A stretch of DNA of 64,000 bases from G013214665 sp964649815 (GCA_964649815.1 CAZYQC010000004.1:38361-102360), one strand, 5' to 3'. Positions 33,825 to 44,047 are shown, counted from the stretch's first letter. Numbers and translations: made by a program. The notes: a model not told the origin generated them from the sequence alone.

Positions 33825-34637
33825 ATGAAGATACTCTTTCTGGGTGACGTGATGGGCCGGGCAGGCCGTCAGGCGCTGGCCCAAAACCTGCCCCGTTTGC
33901 GGTCTGAATGGGCGCTCGATTTTGTTGTGGTCAATGGCGAGAACGCGACCTCGGGCATGGGGCTGTCGGGCGCACATGCGAAAGAGCTGTTGGAGGCTGG
34001 CGCGGATTGTTTGACGCTGGGGGATCATGCCTTTGATCAAAAGGACATGCTGCAGTTCATCGAACAAGAACCAAGGATCATCCGCCCCCTCAATTTTTCC
34101 AAAGCCTCCCCCGGCAAAGGCGCGCGGGTCTTTTCCGTGGGTGGCCGCAAAGTGCTGGTCGCGCAGGTTCTCGGCCAAGTGTTCATGAAGCGCCCCTTTG
34201 ACGATCCGTTCTCAGCCCTCGAAGCCGTTTTTCGCGCGCATCCGTTGGGCGGCGCGGTGCAAGCGGCGATCATTGATGTGCACGCAGAGGCCACGTCGGA
34301 AAAGATGGCGATGGGACACTGGTGTGACGGTCGCGCAAGCTTGGCCGTGGGCACCCACACGCATGTGCCAACCGCCGATGCGATGATCTTGCCCAAAGGT
34401 TGCGCTTATCTGACGGACGCGGGTATGTGCGGCGATTATCATTCCGTGATCGGCATGCAGCGCGACGAGCCGCTGCGCCGTTTCATAACCGGCATGCCAA
34501 AGGACCGGTTCACTCCGGCAACGGGCGAGGCGACTTTGTCGGGCGTATATATCGAAACGGATGATACGACGGGCCAGGCCACCCGCATCGAGATGGTGCG
34601 CAACGGTGGCCGCCTGCAAACCGCGGGGCCTTTATGA
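33825..34637 (+). CDS. YmdB-like metallophosphoesterase (TIGR00282)
   Basis: A 270-residue dinuclear-metal phosphodiesterase. Ligands are visible in LFLGDVMGRAGR, VVNGENATSGMGL, TLGDHAFDQKD, IIDVHAEATSEKMAMG and VGTHTHVPTADA. Members hydrolyse 2',3'- and 3',5'-cyclic nucleotides; Bacillus YmdB affects biofilm and RNA levels. It overlaps the following EamA gene by four bases. Confidence 0.9.
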   Translation: MKILFLGDVMGRAGRQALAQNLPRLRSEWALDFVVVNGENATSGMGLSGAHAKELLEAGADCLTLGDHAFDQKDMLQFIEQEPRIIRPLNFSKASPGKGARVFSVGGRKVLVAQVLGQVFMKRPFDDPFSALEAVFRAHPLGGAVQAAIIDVHAEATSEKMAMGHWCDGRASLAVGTHTHVPTADAMILPKGCAYLTDAGMCGDYHSVIGMQRDEPLRRFITGMPKDRFTPATGEATLSGVYIETDDTTGQATRIEMVRNGGRLQTAGPL

Positions 34638-35566
34638 CCAAGAAAGAGGCCGCCTTTTACGGCGCCATTTTGCTTGTGCTCAGCGCGGGGTGGGGTCTTA
34701 CGATGCCACTGACCAAGCTTGCCGTGTCCACCGGATACCAGCACTTTGGGCTGATCTTTTGGCAGATGGCCATTGGGTTCGTCGTGATGTCGGTGCTGGG
34801 TCTTGCGACGGGCAAGCGGCTCCCGATGACGCGCGCTGCGTTGATCTTGTACCTGATCATCGCGATGATCGGCTCTCTGGTTCCCAACACGATCAGCTAT
34901 CAGGCGGCGGTGCATTTGCCAGCGGGCGTGATGTCGATCCTGATTAGCACCATCCCGATGTTCGCCTTTCCGATTGCCTTGCTCTTGGCGCTGGACCGGT
35001 TCGAGCTGCGAAGACTGGGTGGATTGCTGGTCGGGCTGATTGGCGTGCTGATCCTGATTTTGCCCGAAGCGGATGTCTCGGGCAGCATTCCAGTCTTTTG
35101 GGCGGTCATCTACCTGATGACGGGTCTGTGCTATGCCTTCGAAGGCAATTACGTCGCCAAATGGGGGACGGGGGGATTGGACCCTTTGCAGGTGCTTTGG
35201 GGCGCGTCTTTGGTCGGCGCGATTGTGATTTTGCCGCTTACGCTCGCCTCGGGGCAGTGGATCTCGCCCCTGCCGCCCTATGGTGTCGCGGATGCGGCAC
35301 AGGTTGCATCCTCGGCGGTGCATGTTTTGGTCTATGCCGGATATGTCTGGCTTGTGCCGCGTGCGGGGCCGGTGTTCTCGGTCCAGATCAGCTATTTCGT
35401 AACGCTCACGGGCATATTGTGGGCATGGCTTTTGCTGCGGGAAACCTATTCAGCGAGTGTTTGGGTGGCACTTGTGTTGTTGCTGGTCGGAATGTTCCTG
35501 GTCCAACCACGCAAAGCGCCACGCATGGTTGATGCGGACGGGGCGATCGGCGACACTTTGGATTGA
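34634..35566 (+). CDS. EamA/DMT family transporter
   Basis: A 310-residue inner-membrane protein with ten hydrophobic helices and two EamA repeats. The start overlaps the preceding stop (ATGA), implying coupling with the phosphodiesterase gene. Transported compound unknown; DMT proteins often export amino acids or metabolites. Confidence 0.88.
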   Translation: MTKKEAAFYGAILLVLSAGWGLTMPLTKLAVSTGYQHFGLIFWQMAIGFVVMSVLGLATGKRLPMTRAALILYLIIAMIGSLVPNTISYQAAVHLPAGVMSILISTIPMFAFPIALLLALDRFELRRLGGLLVGLIGVLILILPEADVSGSIPVFWAVIYLMTGLCYAFEGNYVAKWGTGGLDPLQVLWGASLVGAIVILPLTLASGQWISPLPPYGVADAAQVASSAVHVLVYAGYVWLVPRAGPVFSVQISYFVTLTGILWAWLLLRETYSASVWVALVLLLVGMFLVQPRKAPRMVDADGAIGDTLD

Positions 35567-35586
35567 CGCTGTAAGGGTCAACGACG

Positions 35587-37368
35587 GTGATAAGCGCATT
35601 CGACCTGCCACAAGCCACCGAAGCCATGCTCACCTTGGGTGTGGTGGGCATCATGTTCTTGCTGTTTGTGCGCGAGAGCTTTCCAACCGAGGTCATCGCC
35701 ATAACCGGCGTAGCCCTTTTGTTGGGGGGCGGTCTTTTGCCCTACGAGGCGGCGCTGTCGGTTTTGTCGAACCCAGCGCCTTGGACGATTGCGGCCATGT
35801 TCATCATCATGGGCGCATTGGTGCGGACGGGCGCATTAGAGGCCCTGACCGGCTTTGCCGACGGCCAAGCGCGCCACAATCCGGCCCTGGCCGTCGCGGT
35901 TTTGATGGGGTTCGTGGTTCTTAGCTCGGCCATAGTGTCGAACACGCCCGTGGTCGTCGTGATGATCCCGGTCTTTACGCAATTGGCCAAAACGATGGGC
36001 CTTTCGGCCTCAAAACTGCTTATCCCGCTTAGCTATGCCGCAATCCTGGGCGGTACGCTGACGTTGATCGGAACGTCCACCAACCTTTTGGTTGACGGGG
36101 TTGCGCGGACGCAGGGCCTTGACGGTTTTTCTATCTTCGAAGTGACTCCTCTGGGGTTGATCCTTGTTGCCTGGGGCATGCTGTATTTGCGGTTTGTGGC
36201 GCCTCGGCTTTTGCCCGATCGGGACAGCATGGCTAACCTGCTTTCGGACCGCTCTCGGATGAAGTTCTTTACCGAGGCGGTGATTCCACCCGACAGCAAC
36301 CTTATTGGGCGCGAGGTGTTGGGCGTGCAATTGTTCAAGCGCGAGGGCGTTCGGTTGATTGACGTCGTGCGCGGTGATCTGTCCTTGCGCCGTAACTTGC
36401 AGGGTGTCGCACTGCAGGTGGGCGACCGGGTTGTCCTAAGAACGCAAATGACCGAGCTTTTGAGCCTGCAGCGCAACAAAGAACTGCGGCGGGTTGATCA
36501 GGTGTCCGCTGTTGAGACCACAACGGTTGAGGTTCTGATCACGCCCGGCTGCAAGATGGTGGGCCGCTCGTTAGGCTCGATCCGCTTGCGGCGGCGCTAT
36601 GGTGTCTACCCGTTGGCGGTGCACCGTCGGAACCAAAATATCGGTCGTCAGTTGGACGATCTGATTGTCAAAGTCGGTGACACGCTCCTGTTGGAAGGGG
36701 CGCCCGCAGATATTCAGCGTCTTGCGGCGGATATGGACCTTGTTGACGTGTCGCAACCGTCGCAACGCGCCTTTCGGCGCAGTCACGCCCCCATTGCTTT
36801 GGGCACGTTGTTGGCCCTTGTCGGGTTGGCGGCCTTTGGTGTCGCCCCCATTTTTCTGCTGTCGGTGCTTGCGGTTGCAGTGGTGCTGTTGACCGGCTGC
36901 ATTGACGCTGACGAGGCCTTTTCCTTTATCGACGGGCGCCTTTTGGCGCTGATTTTCTCGATGCTAGCAATCGGAGCGGCGCTGGATGCCACGGGCGCGG
37001 TTGCGTTGATCGTCGAGGCTGTTGCGCCGGCCTTGCAAGCGTTGCCGCCCTTTTTGATCGTCTGGGCGGTGTATCTGCTGACCTCGATCCTGACGGAACT
37101 GGTGTCGAACAATGCGGTGGCCGTCGTTGTGACACCCATTGCGATCGGCCTTGCCGCGGCTTTGGGTTTGGACCCGCGGCCCCTTGTCGTGGCGGTGATG
37201 GTCGCAGCAAGCGCCAGTTTTGCCACGCCCATCGGGTATCAAACCAACATGCTGGTCTATGGCCCGGGCGGGTACAAGTTCACCGATTTTATGCGCGTGG
37301 GCATCCCCTTGAACCTAAGTGTCGGTGTGCTCGCCTCATTTGTCATTCCGTTCATTTGGCCGCTCTGA
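35587..37368 (+). CDS. SLC13-type permease with two RCK_C (TrkA-C) domains
   Basis: A 593-residue membrane protein. Helical halves (residues ~10-210 and ~395-593) flank a soluble centre with two RCK_C domains (TEAVIPPDSNLIGREVLG..., VEVLITPGCKMVGRSLGSI...). Family signatures are VSNTPVVVVMIPV, GGTLTLIGTSTNLLVDG and the repeat LVSNNAVAVVVTPIA with FATPIGYQTNMLVYGPGGY. Substrates in the family include sulfate and dicarboxylates. GTG start at 35587, 20 bases after the EamA gene. A paralogue lies at 45046-46818. Confidence 0.88.
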   Translation: MISAFDLPQATEAMLTLGVVGIMFLLFVRESFPTEVIAITGVALLLGGGLLPYEAALSVLSNPAPWTIAAMFIIMGALVRTGALEALTGFADGQARHNPALAVAVLMGFVVLSSAIVSNTPVVVVMIPVFTQLAKTMGLSASKLLIPLSYAAILGGTLTLIGTSTNLLVDGVARTQGLDGFSIFEVTPLGLILVAWGMLYLRFVAPRLLPDRDSMANLLSDRSRMKFFTEAVIPPDSNLIGREVLGVQLFKREGVRLIDVVRGDLSLRRNLQGVALQVGDRVVLRTQMTELLSLQRNKELRRVDQVSAVETTTVEVLITPGCKMVGRSLGSIRLRRRYGVYPLAVHRRNQNIGRQLDDLIVKVGDTLLLEGAPADIQRLAADMDLVDVSQPSQRAFRRSHAPIALGTLLALVGLAAFGVAPIFLLSVLAVAVVLLTGCIDADEAFSFIDGRLLALIFSMLAIGAALDATGAVALIVEAVAPALQALPPFLIVWAVYLLTSILTELVSNNAVAVVVTPIAIGLAAALGLDPRPLVVAVMVAASASFATPIGYQTNMLVYGPGGYKFTDFMRVGIPLNLSVGVLASFVIPFIWPL

Positions 37369-37375
37369 GCCGGCG

Positions 37376-38260
37376 CTAGCCAAAGGTTCGGGCCAGCAGG
37401 TCAAAGACCAGGCGGATGCGGCGGCTGGTGTGCAGCTCTTGGTGCGTAATCAGCCACAGCGGAATGTCGACGGCAGGGACATCGCGCAAGACTTGGGTAA
37501 CGTCATCATGCATATCGCCCATTTCACGGGTCATCATCCCGATGCCAAGACCCGCACGCACCATTTCGATCAACACCAGACCATCCTGGCTTGCGTAGGG
37601 GAAATCCGCGTCGCGCAAGCTAAAGCCCATCGCGCTGAGAAATTCCAAAAAGCGGTCGGATCGGTCGTAGCCGATAAACGGCAATCCCGCCGCGTCTTTT
37701 GGTCCGGGGACCAAACCGTGCTTTTGAACAAAGGACTTTGAGGCGTAGAAATGGGCTGTGGTGCCTTTGAGCTTGCGTGCAATCAGGTTCGGCGCGGTAG
37801 GTTCAACATGGCGCAAAGCGATGTCAGCTTCGCGCCTTTGGATGTCTCGGATCTCGTTTGACGGGGCAAGGTCGACCTGCAACGCGGGTGCGATCTCTTT
37901 GAGCTCTTGCAAAACCGGCGTGAGGCGGTAGGCGCCAAACAGATCGCTGGATGTAAGAACCACGCGGCCCGATATATCCTGCTTTTGCCCAGCGGCGCTT
38001 AGGGCAAAGCGGCTGGCTGCCTCGCCCATTGCGCGGATGTGGACCAACAGGTTTTGGCCCGTAGGCGTGAGTTCCAGTCCACGCCCAACCCGTTCAAAGA
38101 GTTGCACGCCCAGCTGTTCCTCAAGCCCTGCGATCTGGCGGCCCATTGTCGGTTGCGTCTGGCCCAAAGCGCGCGCCGCTGCGCTAAGCGAGCCTTCCTC
38201 GGCGGTCACAAGAAAGGCGCGCGCTTGATTCCAATCAAAGGTGACATGAGACCAATCCAT
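37376..38260 (-). CDS. LysR family transcriptional regulator
   Basis: A 294-residue LysR protein. Winged HTH at residues ~8-67 (NQARAFLVTAEEGSLSAAARALGQTQPTMGR, partly listed) and an effector domain. ATG 38260 (MDWSHVTFDWNQ) is preferred; longer in-frame extensions add a hydrophobic stretch atypical of the family. It is divergent from a methyltransferase gene 85 bases away and converges on the SLC13 gene with only seven bases between. Confidence 0.9.
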   Translation of the reverse strand: MDWSHVTFDWNQARAFLVTAEEGSLSAAARALGQTQPTMGRQIAGLEEQLGVQLFERVGRGLELTPTGQNLLVHIRAMGEAASRFALSAAGQKQDISGRVVLTSSDLFGAYRLTPVLQELKEIAPALQVDLAPSNEIRDIQRREADIALRHVEPTAPNLIARKLKGTTAHFYASKSFVQKHGLVPGPKDAAGLPFIGYDRSDRFLEFLSAMGFSLRDADFPYASQDGLVLIEMVRAGLGIGMMTREMGDMHDDVTQVLRDVPAVDIPLWLITHQELHTSRRIRLVFDLLARTFG

Positions 38261-38345
38261 ACACATATGCATAAGACCAAGACGGATTTCGTCAATTCTC
38301 AACATTTTCCGATAGGCGTATAGCGGTGCCAAAAGGAGATTTGAT

Positions 38346-38969
38346 ATGACTGCAAACGCACAATTTTGGGACAAGATCGCCCGCAAATATGCTGCTGCGC
38401 CCGTTCGTGACACAGACGCTTATGCAAAGACATTGGACCGCACACGAACCTATCTGCATGCCGATGACAAGGTTCTGGAGTTAGGATGCGGCAGTGGCAC
38501 GACCGCTTTGACCCTGTCACCGCTGGTCGGACATTATCGGGCAACAGATTGGTCTCCAAAGATGATCGAGATCGCCCGGGAAAAGGCGGTCGAGGGGCCT
38601 GGGTGGTTAGAGGCCGATGTGATGGGCGCCGATATGCCGGGTCTGCCTGCACAAAGCCTGGACGTGGTTTTGGCCTATAGCCTTCTGCATTTGGTCGAAG
38701 ACCGGGCCTATGTGCTAAAGCGGATTTACGAGACGCTTAAGCCCGGTGGGCACTTCATCTCGAAAACGGTTTGCCTGGACGGGCAGGGTTTTCACATTCG
38801 GCTGTTGAGCCCGGTCTTGCGGTTGATCGGCAAAGCGCCACCGGTTGCGTTCTTTACCGGAGACGCGCTGCAAATGGAGATGCGTAAGGCAGGTTTCGAT
38901 ATCATTGAGGCCGAGGATCACAACCGCGGCCCCGCCGCGCGGTTCATCGTTGCGCGCAAACCGCTCTGA
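38346..38969 (+). CDS. Class I SAM-dependent methyltransferase
   Basis: A 207-residue methyltransferase. Motif I is VLELGCGSGTTAL (residues ~40-52), motif II/acidic post-I includes RATDWSPKMIEIAREKA, and motif IV is VVLAYSLLHLV. Acceptor unknown; the fold and length fit small-molecule or ubiquinone-like methylases. AAGGAG precedes ATG 38346. It is divergent from the LysR gene and may be its target. Confidence 0.85.
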   Translation: MTANAQFWDKIARKYAAAPVRDTDAYAKTLDRTRTYLHADDKVLELGCGSGTTALTLSPLVGHYRATDWSPKMIEIAREKAVEGPGWLEADVMGADMPGLPAQSLDVVLAYSLLHLVEDRAYVLKRIYETLKPGGHFISKTVCLDGQGFHIRLLSPVLRLIGKAPPVAFFTGDALQMEMRKAGFDIIEAEDHNRGPAARFIVARKPL

Positions 38970-39017
38970 CGGGTGGTTTGCACGGCGCGGGAAGGGGCTT
39001 TGTTTAAGGGCAGGACC

Positions 39018-40301
39018 CTAGTGCACCATTCCCGCGACATGCATCGCGTTTTCGAACACTGGCCGGCGCGTGCGCAGGCTGCGCTCGGCCTCTTCGGTGA
39101 GGCCCAGCCGCATCAAGACGTGCACATATGTCAGCTCGAGCAAGTCGCGCTGAGCGCGGCTGCCGCCGATGCGCACATGATCGGCCATTACGGGCGTCAA
39201 TTCGGTCAAGGCTGACGGCCAGTCCTGACGCGCAATCGCTCCCCAGGCTTTGGCTACATGCGCGACCAGATCGCCTGCGAATCCATTGGGGCTTTCGCTG
39301 AGTTTGGCCAAGGCGTCTCCGTCACCGGCCATCGCATGCGCTAAAGCGGCGTGCATATCGGCAAAGCTTTGGCCGGGGTTCGGGAAGAATTGGGTGGCAA
39401 AGGCGCTGAGCGTTTTCCAACGCTCTTGCGTAACATCATAGCCCATCAGGGCCGCGCGGTGATAGATGGCTGCGGTGTCGGTCAATGTGTTGATCGGCAG
39501 GCCTTTTGAGCCACCCACGCCAATGGCGGCGTCGGTCTCTGCCCAAACGGCGTCAATTTCTCCGTCGTGCAGAGCCCACAGGGCGCTGTGCCAGCTGAGA
39601 TGACCATGCAAGACCGCCGTTGCATCGTAATCTGTCATCCAGTCCGACAGATAGGCGCGCCCGCGTGACGTGTCGCCCAATTCATAAAGCGCATGCGCCT
39701 TGAAATGTGCACCGTTTGCGTTGCGCGGATTTAGCGCAAGGCTTTCTTCCATCAGATCCAAGGATTGCCCCGCCTCGCCACATTCGCAAAGCGACAAGGC
39801 TTGCATCGACATCATCCACCAATCGCCCGCGTAATGCGGCATCAGGGATGTCGTATAGGCCAAAAGCTCGGCCTCGCGCGCGGTTTCGCCGGAAAAACCG
39901 ATCAGGCCGAAGACATTGGTGCACATCTGAGCGACCAATGCGTCGCGCGGGTGGTCCTGGACGTGTTTGCGCGTTGCCGCGCGCGCGTCACCGGGGCGCC
40001 CAGAGAGCATATGTTGAAAGGCGCCGATATGGGCGCGTTCCCGGTCGGTTAATGCGGCGGCAAGCGCGTCTGCCTCGGCGATGGCCGCCTGGGCCGCGGG
40101 CATGTCGCCTGACATCATCGACGCGCGGGCGAGCCCAACGTGCCCAAGCGCGAAAGAAGGGTCAGCTTGAACCGCCTTGGCAAAGGAGGCCCGCGCATGC
40201 GCTTCGCCCCCTAAAAATGCGGCAACCCCTGCATCGTAGTGCTGGACCGCGTCGGCACTTTTGGTGCTGAGCGTGTTTCCATAAGCATCCGTTTGCATCA
40301 T
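39018..40301 (-). CDS. TPR protein, TTC38-like
   Basis: A 427-residue soluble alpha-helical protein made of tetratricopeptide repeats, resembling eukaryotic TTC38 and its bacterial homologues. Typical parts are FLGGEAHARASFAKAVQADPSFALGHVGLA in the first repeats and the conserved LHGHLSWHSALWALHDGE in the middle. No catalytic motif is evident. It is the last of three minus-strand genes (26 bases after the flavoprotein), a fixed-looking arrangement with a dehydrogenase and a transporter. Function not known. Confidence 0.8.
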   Translation of the reverse strand: MMQTDAYGNTLSTKSADAVQHYDAGVAAFLGGEAHARASFAKAVQADPSFALGHVGLARASMMSGDMPAAQAAIAEADALAAALTDRERAHIGAFQHMLSGRPGDARAATRKHVQDHPRDALVAQMCTNVFGLIGFSGETAREAELLAYTTSLMPHYAGDWWMMSMQALSLCECGEAGQSLDLMEESLALNPRNANGAHFKAHALYELGDTSRGRAYLSDWMTDYDATAVLHGHLSWHSALWALHDGEIDAVWAETDAAIGVGGSKGLPINTLTDTAAIYHRAALMGYDVTQERWKTLSAFATQFFPNPGQSFADMHAALAHAMAGDGDALAKLSESPNGFAGDLVAHVAKAWGAIARQDWPSALTELTPVMADHVRIGGSRAQRDLLELTYVHVLMRLGLTEEAERSLRTRRPVFENAMHVAGMVH

Positions 40302-40327
40302 GTGCCGCCTTTCAGTTTTGGGGTTCC

Positions 40328-41986
40328 TTAAGCGATCGCCTGGCTGCGCCCCGCGTTTCGGCCAGAGAATATGCAGCCGCCCAGGAACGTGCCTTCTAGG
40401 GCATTGTAGCCGTGGTACCCGCCGCCGCCAAAGCCTGCGACTTCGCCCGCGGCAAAGAGACCGGGAACAACTTCGCCATCGGCGCCAAGCATCTGGCTGT
40501 CGAGATTGGTCTGCAATCCACCCAGCGTTTTGCGGGTGAGCACGTTTAGGCGGACCGCAATCAAAGGCCCGTTTGCAGGGTCGAGGAACTTGTGCGGTTT
40601 GGCCGTCCTGATCAGGCGGTCGCCCACATAGTTGCGGGCGGCATGGATGGCCATCAACTGTGCGTCTTTGGTGAACTTGTTGTCGACTTGTGCATCGCGT
40701 GCCTCGATCTGGGCGCGCATCTTGGCTTCGTCGATCAAGTTGCCACCGGCGACTTGGTTCATGCCCCGCACAAGCCCGGCCAAATCCTGCGAGACGACAA
40801 AATCTTCGCCTCTTTCCTTGAACGCCTCTACCGGGCCAGTGGCTTTGGAGCCAGCCAGGATGCGTTGGCGGATGACTTCCATCCAGGATTTCGACGTAAA
40901 GTCCGGGTTCTGCTCGGACCCGGACAGGGCGAATTCCTTTTTGATCACTTTCTGGGTCAGAACGAACCAGCTGTATTCGTATCCGGTCTCAAGGATCATT
41001 TTCAGCGTGGTCATGCTGTCAAAGCCGGGCAGAGCGGGGGGCGCAAAGCGGTTGCCTTCGGCGTCAAACCACAAGGAGGAGGGCCCGGGCAGAATGCGAA
41101 TGCCGTGGGCAGGCCAAATGGGATCCCAGTTGGACACACCTTCGGTATAATGCCACATCCGATCACCATTGATCACATGACCGCCCGCAGCCTCTGAAAT
41201 CCCGATCATGCGCCCATCGACATGCGCAGGCACACCCGCGACCATCTTTTTTGGTGCTGGGCCAAGCCGGTCTGTTGGCCAGACCTTGCGCACCATCTCA
41301 AAGTTTCCGCCGATGCCGCCAGAGGTCACAATCACCGAAGGTGCACGCAACTCAAATTCGCCAATCGCATCGCGGTTTGTCTTTTGTCCGCGTTCTGCCG
41401 CATCCTCGGCGAGAAGCGTGCCAGAGACGCCCTTGGCCGCGCCATTTTCCATGTCGATCCGGTCGACCTGGTGACGGAAGTTGAACTGGATCAGGCCCTT
41501 TTTCTCGTGCTCTTCGCAGCGACGGACAAAGTGTTCGATCACGCCGGGGCCTGTGCCCCATGTGATATGGAACCGAGGGACCGAGTTGCCGTGGCCGTCG
41601 GCATAGCTGCCGCCGCGTTCGGCCCACCCAACAATCGGGAACCAGCGCAGGCCCATATTGTAGAGCCAATTGCGCATGCTGCCTGCAGCAAAGTCGATAT
41701 AGGCTTCGGCCCATTTGCGTGGCCAGTGATCTTCGGGCCGGTCGAACTGGGCGCTGCCCATCCAGTCGCGCAGCGCAAGATCTTGGCTGTCTTTGACACC
41801 CAGGCGCCGCTGCTCGGGCGTGTCGATCATGCACAATCCGCCCAAGCTCCAAAACGCCTGGCCTCCCATAAAGGACCGAGGCTCCTGATCGACGATGATC
41901 ACCTTTTTGCCGCGGTCGCCCAATTCGGCGGCGGCTGTCAATCCAGCCAGGCCGCTGCCGACAACGATGGCGTCTGCTTGATCCAT
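40328..41986 (-). CDS. FAD-binding dehydrogenase (KstD/fumarate reductase flavoprotein type)
   Basis: A 552-residue flavoprotein. The dinucleotide-binding motif VVGSGLAGLTAAAELGDRG is at residues ~8-26; the FAD C-terminal motif is GLFAAGEVAGFGGGGYHGYNALEGTFLGGCIFSG (partly listed). Fold relatives are 3-ketosteroid delta1-dehydrogenase and fumarate reductases. Electron acceptor and substrate are unknown. Start at 41986 is supported by AGGAGAACACCA upstream. It is 11 bases after the transporter gene, so the pair likely handles the same compound. Confidence 0.85.
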   Translation of the reverse strand: MDQADAIVVGSGLAGLTAAAELGDRGKKVIIVDQEPRSFMGGQAFWSLGGLCMIDTPEQRRLGVKDSQDLALRDWMGSAQFDRPEDHWPRKWAEAYIDFAAGSMRNWLYNMGLRWFPIVGWAERGGSYADGHGNSVPRFHITWGTGPGVIEHFVRRCEEHEKKGLIQFNFRHQVDRIDMENGAAKGVSGTLLAEDAAERGQKTNRDAIGEFELRAPSVIVTSGGIGGNFEMVRKVWPTDRLGPAPKKMVAGVPAHVDGRMIGISEAAGGHVINGDRMWHYTEGVSNWDPIWPAHGIRILPGPSSLWFDAEGNRFAPPALPGFDSMTTLKMILETGYEYSWFVLTQKVIKKEFALSGSEQNPDFTSKSWMEVIRQRILAGSKATGPVEAFKERGEDFVVSQDLAGLVRGMNQVAGGNLIDEAKMRAQIEARDAQVDNKFTKDAQLMAIHAARNYVGDRLIRTAKPHKFLDPANGPLIAVRLNVLTRKTLGGLQTNLDSQMLGADGEVVPGLFAAGEVAGFGGGGYHGYNALEGTFLGGCIFSGRNAGRSQAIA

Positions 41987-41997
41987 TGGTGTTCTCC

Positions 41998-42855
41998 TTA
42001 ACGCGTGCGGTACCAGGCCACGAAGGGGGCGGCGCACAGATACATGGTGATACTATAGACAGCCGCTGGCAGAGCGATTGCCGAGAAGCCATCCGTTTGA
42101 CCGGTGATCAAAGCCGCGAGGGTAATGCCGAGCGTGGTGTTTTGAATGCCCGTTTCAATCGACACGGTCTTACGCTCGTTCCAGACCAACCCGGTGGCCG
42201 CGCCAAGGATCAAACCGAGCAAGAGCAAAGCCAGGTTCAGCGTGATGAGTGCCGGGCCCAGAATGGCGACATTGGTCACAAACGTGTCCCAGTTGCCAGC
42301 GAGCGCCGCAACCACGATGATGATAAACAAAACCGTTGCCACGATATTCAATGGCCGATCTATGCGCGCCGCAAAGCCGGGGGCAAAGTGACGAATGGCG
42401 AGCCCAAGACAAACGGGCAGGGTCGTGATCAGAAAAACGGCGATGGCCAGCGAGGTGATGTTCACCTCTGGGGCCGCGTCTCCCAGGAAATGCACAACCG
42501 ACCAAGCCGTCAAAAGGGGTACGGTGATCATGGAGACAAGGCTGATCACCGCCGTGAGCGAGACCGACAAAGCCACATCGCCTTTCGCCAGCTTGGTGAT
42601 CATGTTTGACGTCACACCGCCGGGGCAAAAGGACAAGAGCATAAAGCCCACGGCAAATTCCGGTCTGAGCCCAAAGGCCACCGCGATGACGAACGCCGTC
42701 GCAGGCAGCAAAACAACCTGAGCGACCGCGCCGATGGCAAAGGCGTGAAGACGCGTAAAGACGCGCTTAAAGTCGTCAACCGTCAGGCCAATGCCCAGCG
42801 ACAGCATAATGATGGCCAGCGACAGCGGCAAAATGACGTTGATTAGAATTTCCAT
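41998..42855 (-). CDS. Bile acid:sodium symporter family transporter
   Basis: A 285-residue inner-membrane protein with nine to ten helices, of the BASS/SBF family. Characteristic residues are in LLSFCPGGVTSNMITKLAKGDVALSVSLTAV, the sodium-site segment, and the C-terminal TGIQNTTLGITLAA. Family members import bile acids, pyruvate, pantoate or other organic anions with sodium. ATG 42855 gives the natural start; it heads a three-gene minus-strand operon divergent from an AraC regulator. Confidence 0.87.
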   Translation of the reverse strand: MEILINVILPLSLAIIMLSLGIGLTVDDFKRVFTRLHAFAIGAVAQVVLLPATAFVIAVAFGLRPEFAVGFMLLSFCPGGVTSNMITKLAKGDVALSVSLTAVISLVSMITVPLLTAWSVVHFLGDAAPEVNITSLAIAVFLITTLPVCLGLAIRHFAPGFAARIDRPLNIVATVLFIIIVVAALAGNWDTFVTNVAILGPALITLNLALLLLGLILGAATGLVWNERKTVSIETGIQNTTLGITLAALITGQTDGFSAIALPAAVYSITMYLCAAPFVAWYRTR

Positions 42856-43050
42856 TGGCTCCCCCCGTAGTTGTTGCACCGTTGCTCATTCCGGGCCGGT
42901 CACGCAAGTGCGTCTCTACGGCAATTGCCCCAAGAATCTTTGGTTCGGTCTGATCGTCCTGGATTTTTGCCTAATCCTCCGGGTTCTGCTCGGGATTGCT
43001 GGCGTTTACCGTTTTGGCGCGTAGTCTGATGCAAGAGCCAAGGAGAGCGT

Positions 43051-43932
43051 ATGATGCACACGGCAGCATTGTTGGCGGATGTTCTGGATTGGGTTGCAGA
43101 GACCGGCCCGCATGAAGGGGTGGTTGCCAATGGTGTGCGCGGCATGGGCGTTTTGCACGCAACCACGCCGCGTCGGAACCAATGCTCGGTTTATGACCCG
43201 GTCATCAGCCTGGTCTTGCAGGGCCGCAAGGAAGCCTTTTTTGGCAATCAAAAGCTGTCGTACGGCACCGGGGATGCCGTGATCATCGGGCAGACCATGC
43301 CGATCTTGTCAACGATGATGGAGGCGACTGCCGCCAAGCCTTTTGTGGCTGTATACGTCCAGGTGGATTTGCCGATCTTGCGCTCGCTCTATGCTGATTT
43401 GGGCGAGCGGGTGCCAATGGCGGCCAGTGGCCGAGGGCTGGAGGCTGGCACAGCTCAGCGCGATTTGGTGGACGCGATATCGCGTCTCTTCCGTCTGTCG
43501 CGCGATCCCTTGGAAGAACAAGCTTTGGGCGCTGCGGCCCTGCGCGAGGTATACTTTCGCACGTTGCAATTTGGCCATGCTGGTGCGCTGCGGGACTTGA
43601 TGGCTGTCGACAGCAAGGCCAGCCGTGTGGCCAAGGCGATTGCGCATATTCACCGCGGGTATCGCGGCACAATCAAAGCGTCGGAGCTTGCAGATCTTGC
43701 GGGCATGAGCGCATCGGTTTTTTATGAATGCTTCAAGGATGTCACGGCGAGCACGCCCTTGCAGTTCCAAAAGGACCTGCGGCTGATGGAGGCGCGGCAA
43801 ATGCTCAGCGGTGCAGCGCATCCGATTTCGCAGATCGCGCAGGACGTGGGCTATGAGAGCGCGGCACAGTTTAGCCGTGAGTTTTCCCGCAAGTTCGGGC
43901 AGCCTCCGCGCGCCTTTCTGGGGGTCGCTTAG
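43051..43932 (+). CDS. AraC family transcriptional regulator
   Basis: A 293-residue regulator with an AraC_N (cupin-like) domain at residues ~20-170 (YDPVISLVLQGRKEAFFGNQKLSYG) and a C-terminal double HTH (LADLAGMSASVFYECFKDVTASTPLQFQKDLRL..., then IAQDVGYESAAQFSREFSRKFGQPP). It lies between the BASS operon (divergent) and the SDR gene (downstream), and probably controls one or both. Confidence 0.9.
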   Translation: MMHTAALLADVLDWVAETGPHEGVVANGVRGMGVLHATTPRRNQCSVYDPVISLVLQGRKEAFFGNQKLSYGTGDAVIIGQTMPILSTMMEATAAKPFVAVYVQVDLPILRSLYADLGERVPMAASGRGLEAGTAQRDLVDAISRLFRLSRDPLEEQALGAAALREVYFRTLQFGHAGALRDLMAVDSKASRVAKAIAHIHRGYRGTIKASELADLAGMSASVFYECFKDVTASTPLQFQKDLRLMEARQMLSGAAHPISQIAQDVGYESAAQFSREFSRKFGQPPRAFLGVA

Positions 43933-44047
43933 AAATTGACGCATTCTCCGGGATTGCAGAGGATCGTGCAAATCTGCCGGAGGATCGCTTCTCCTCGGGA
44001 TATGCGCGTCCGCTTAGGTTTCGGACGAAGACGCAAAGGAGGCATTC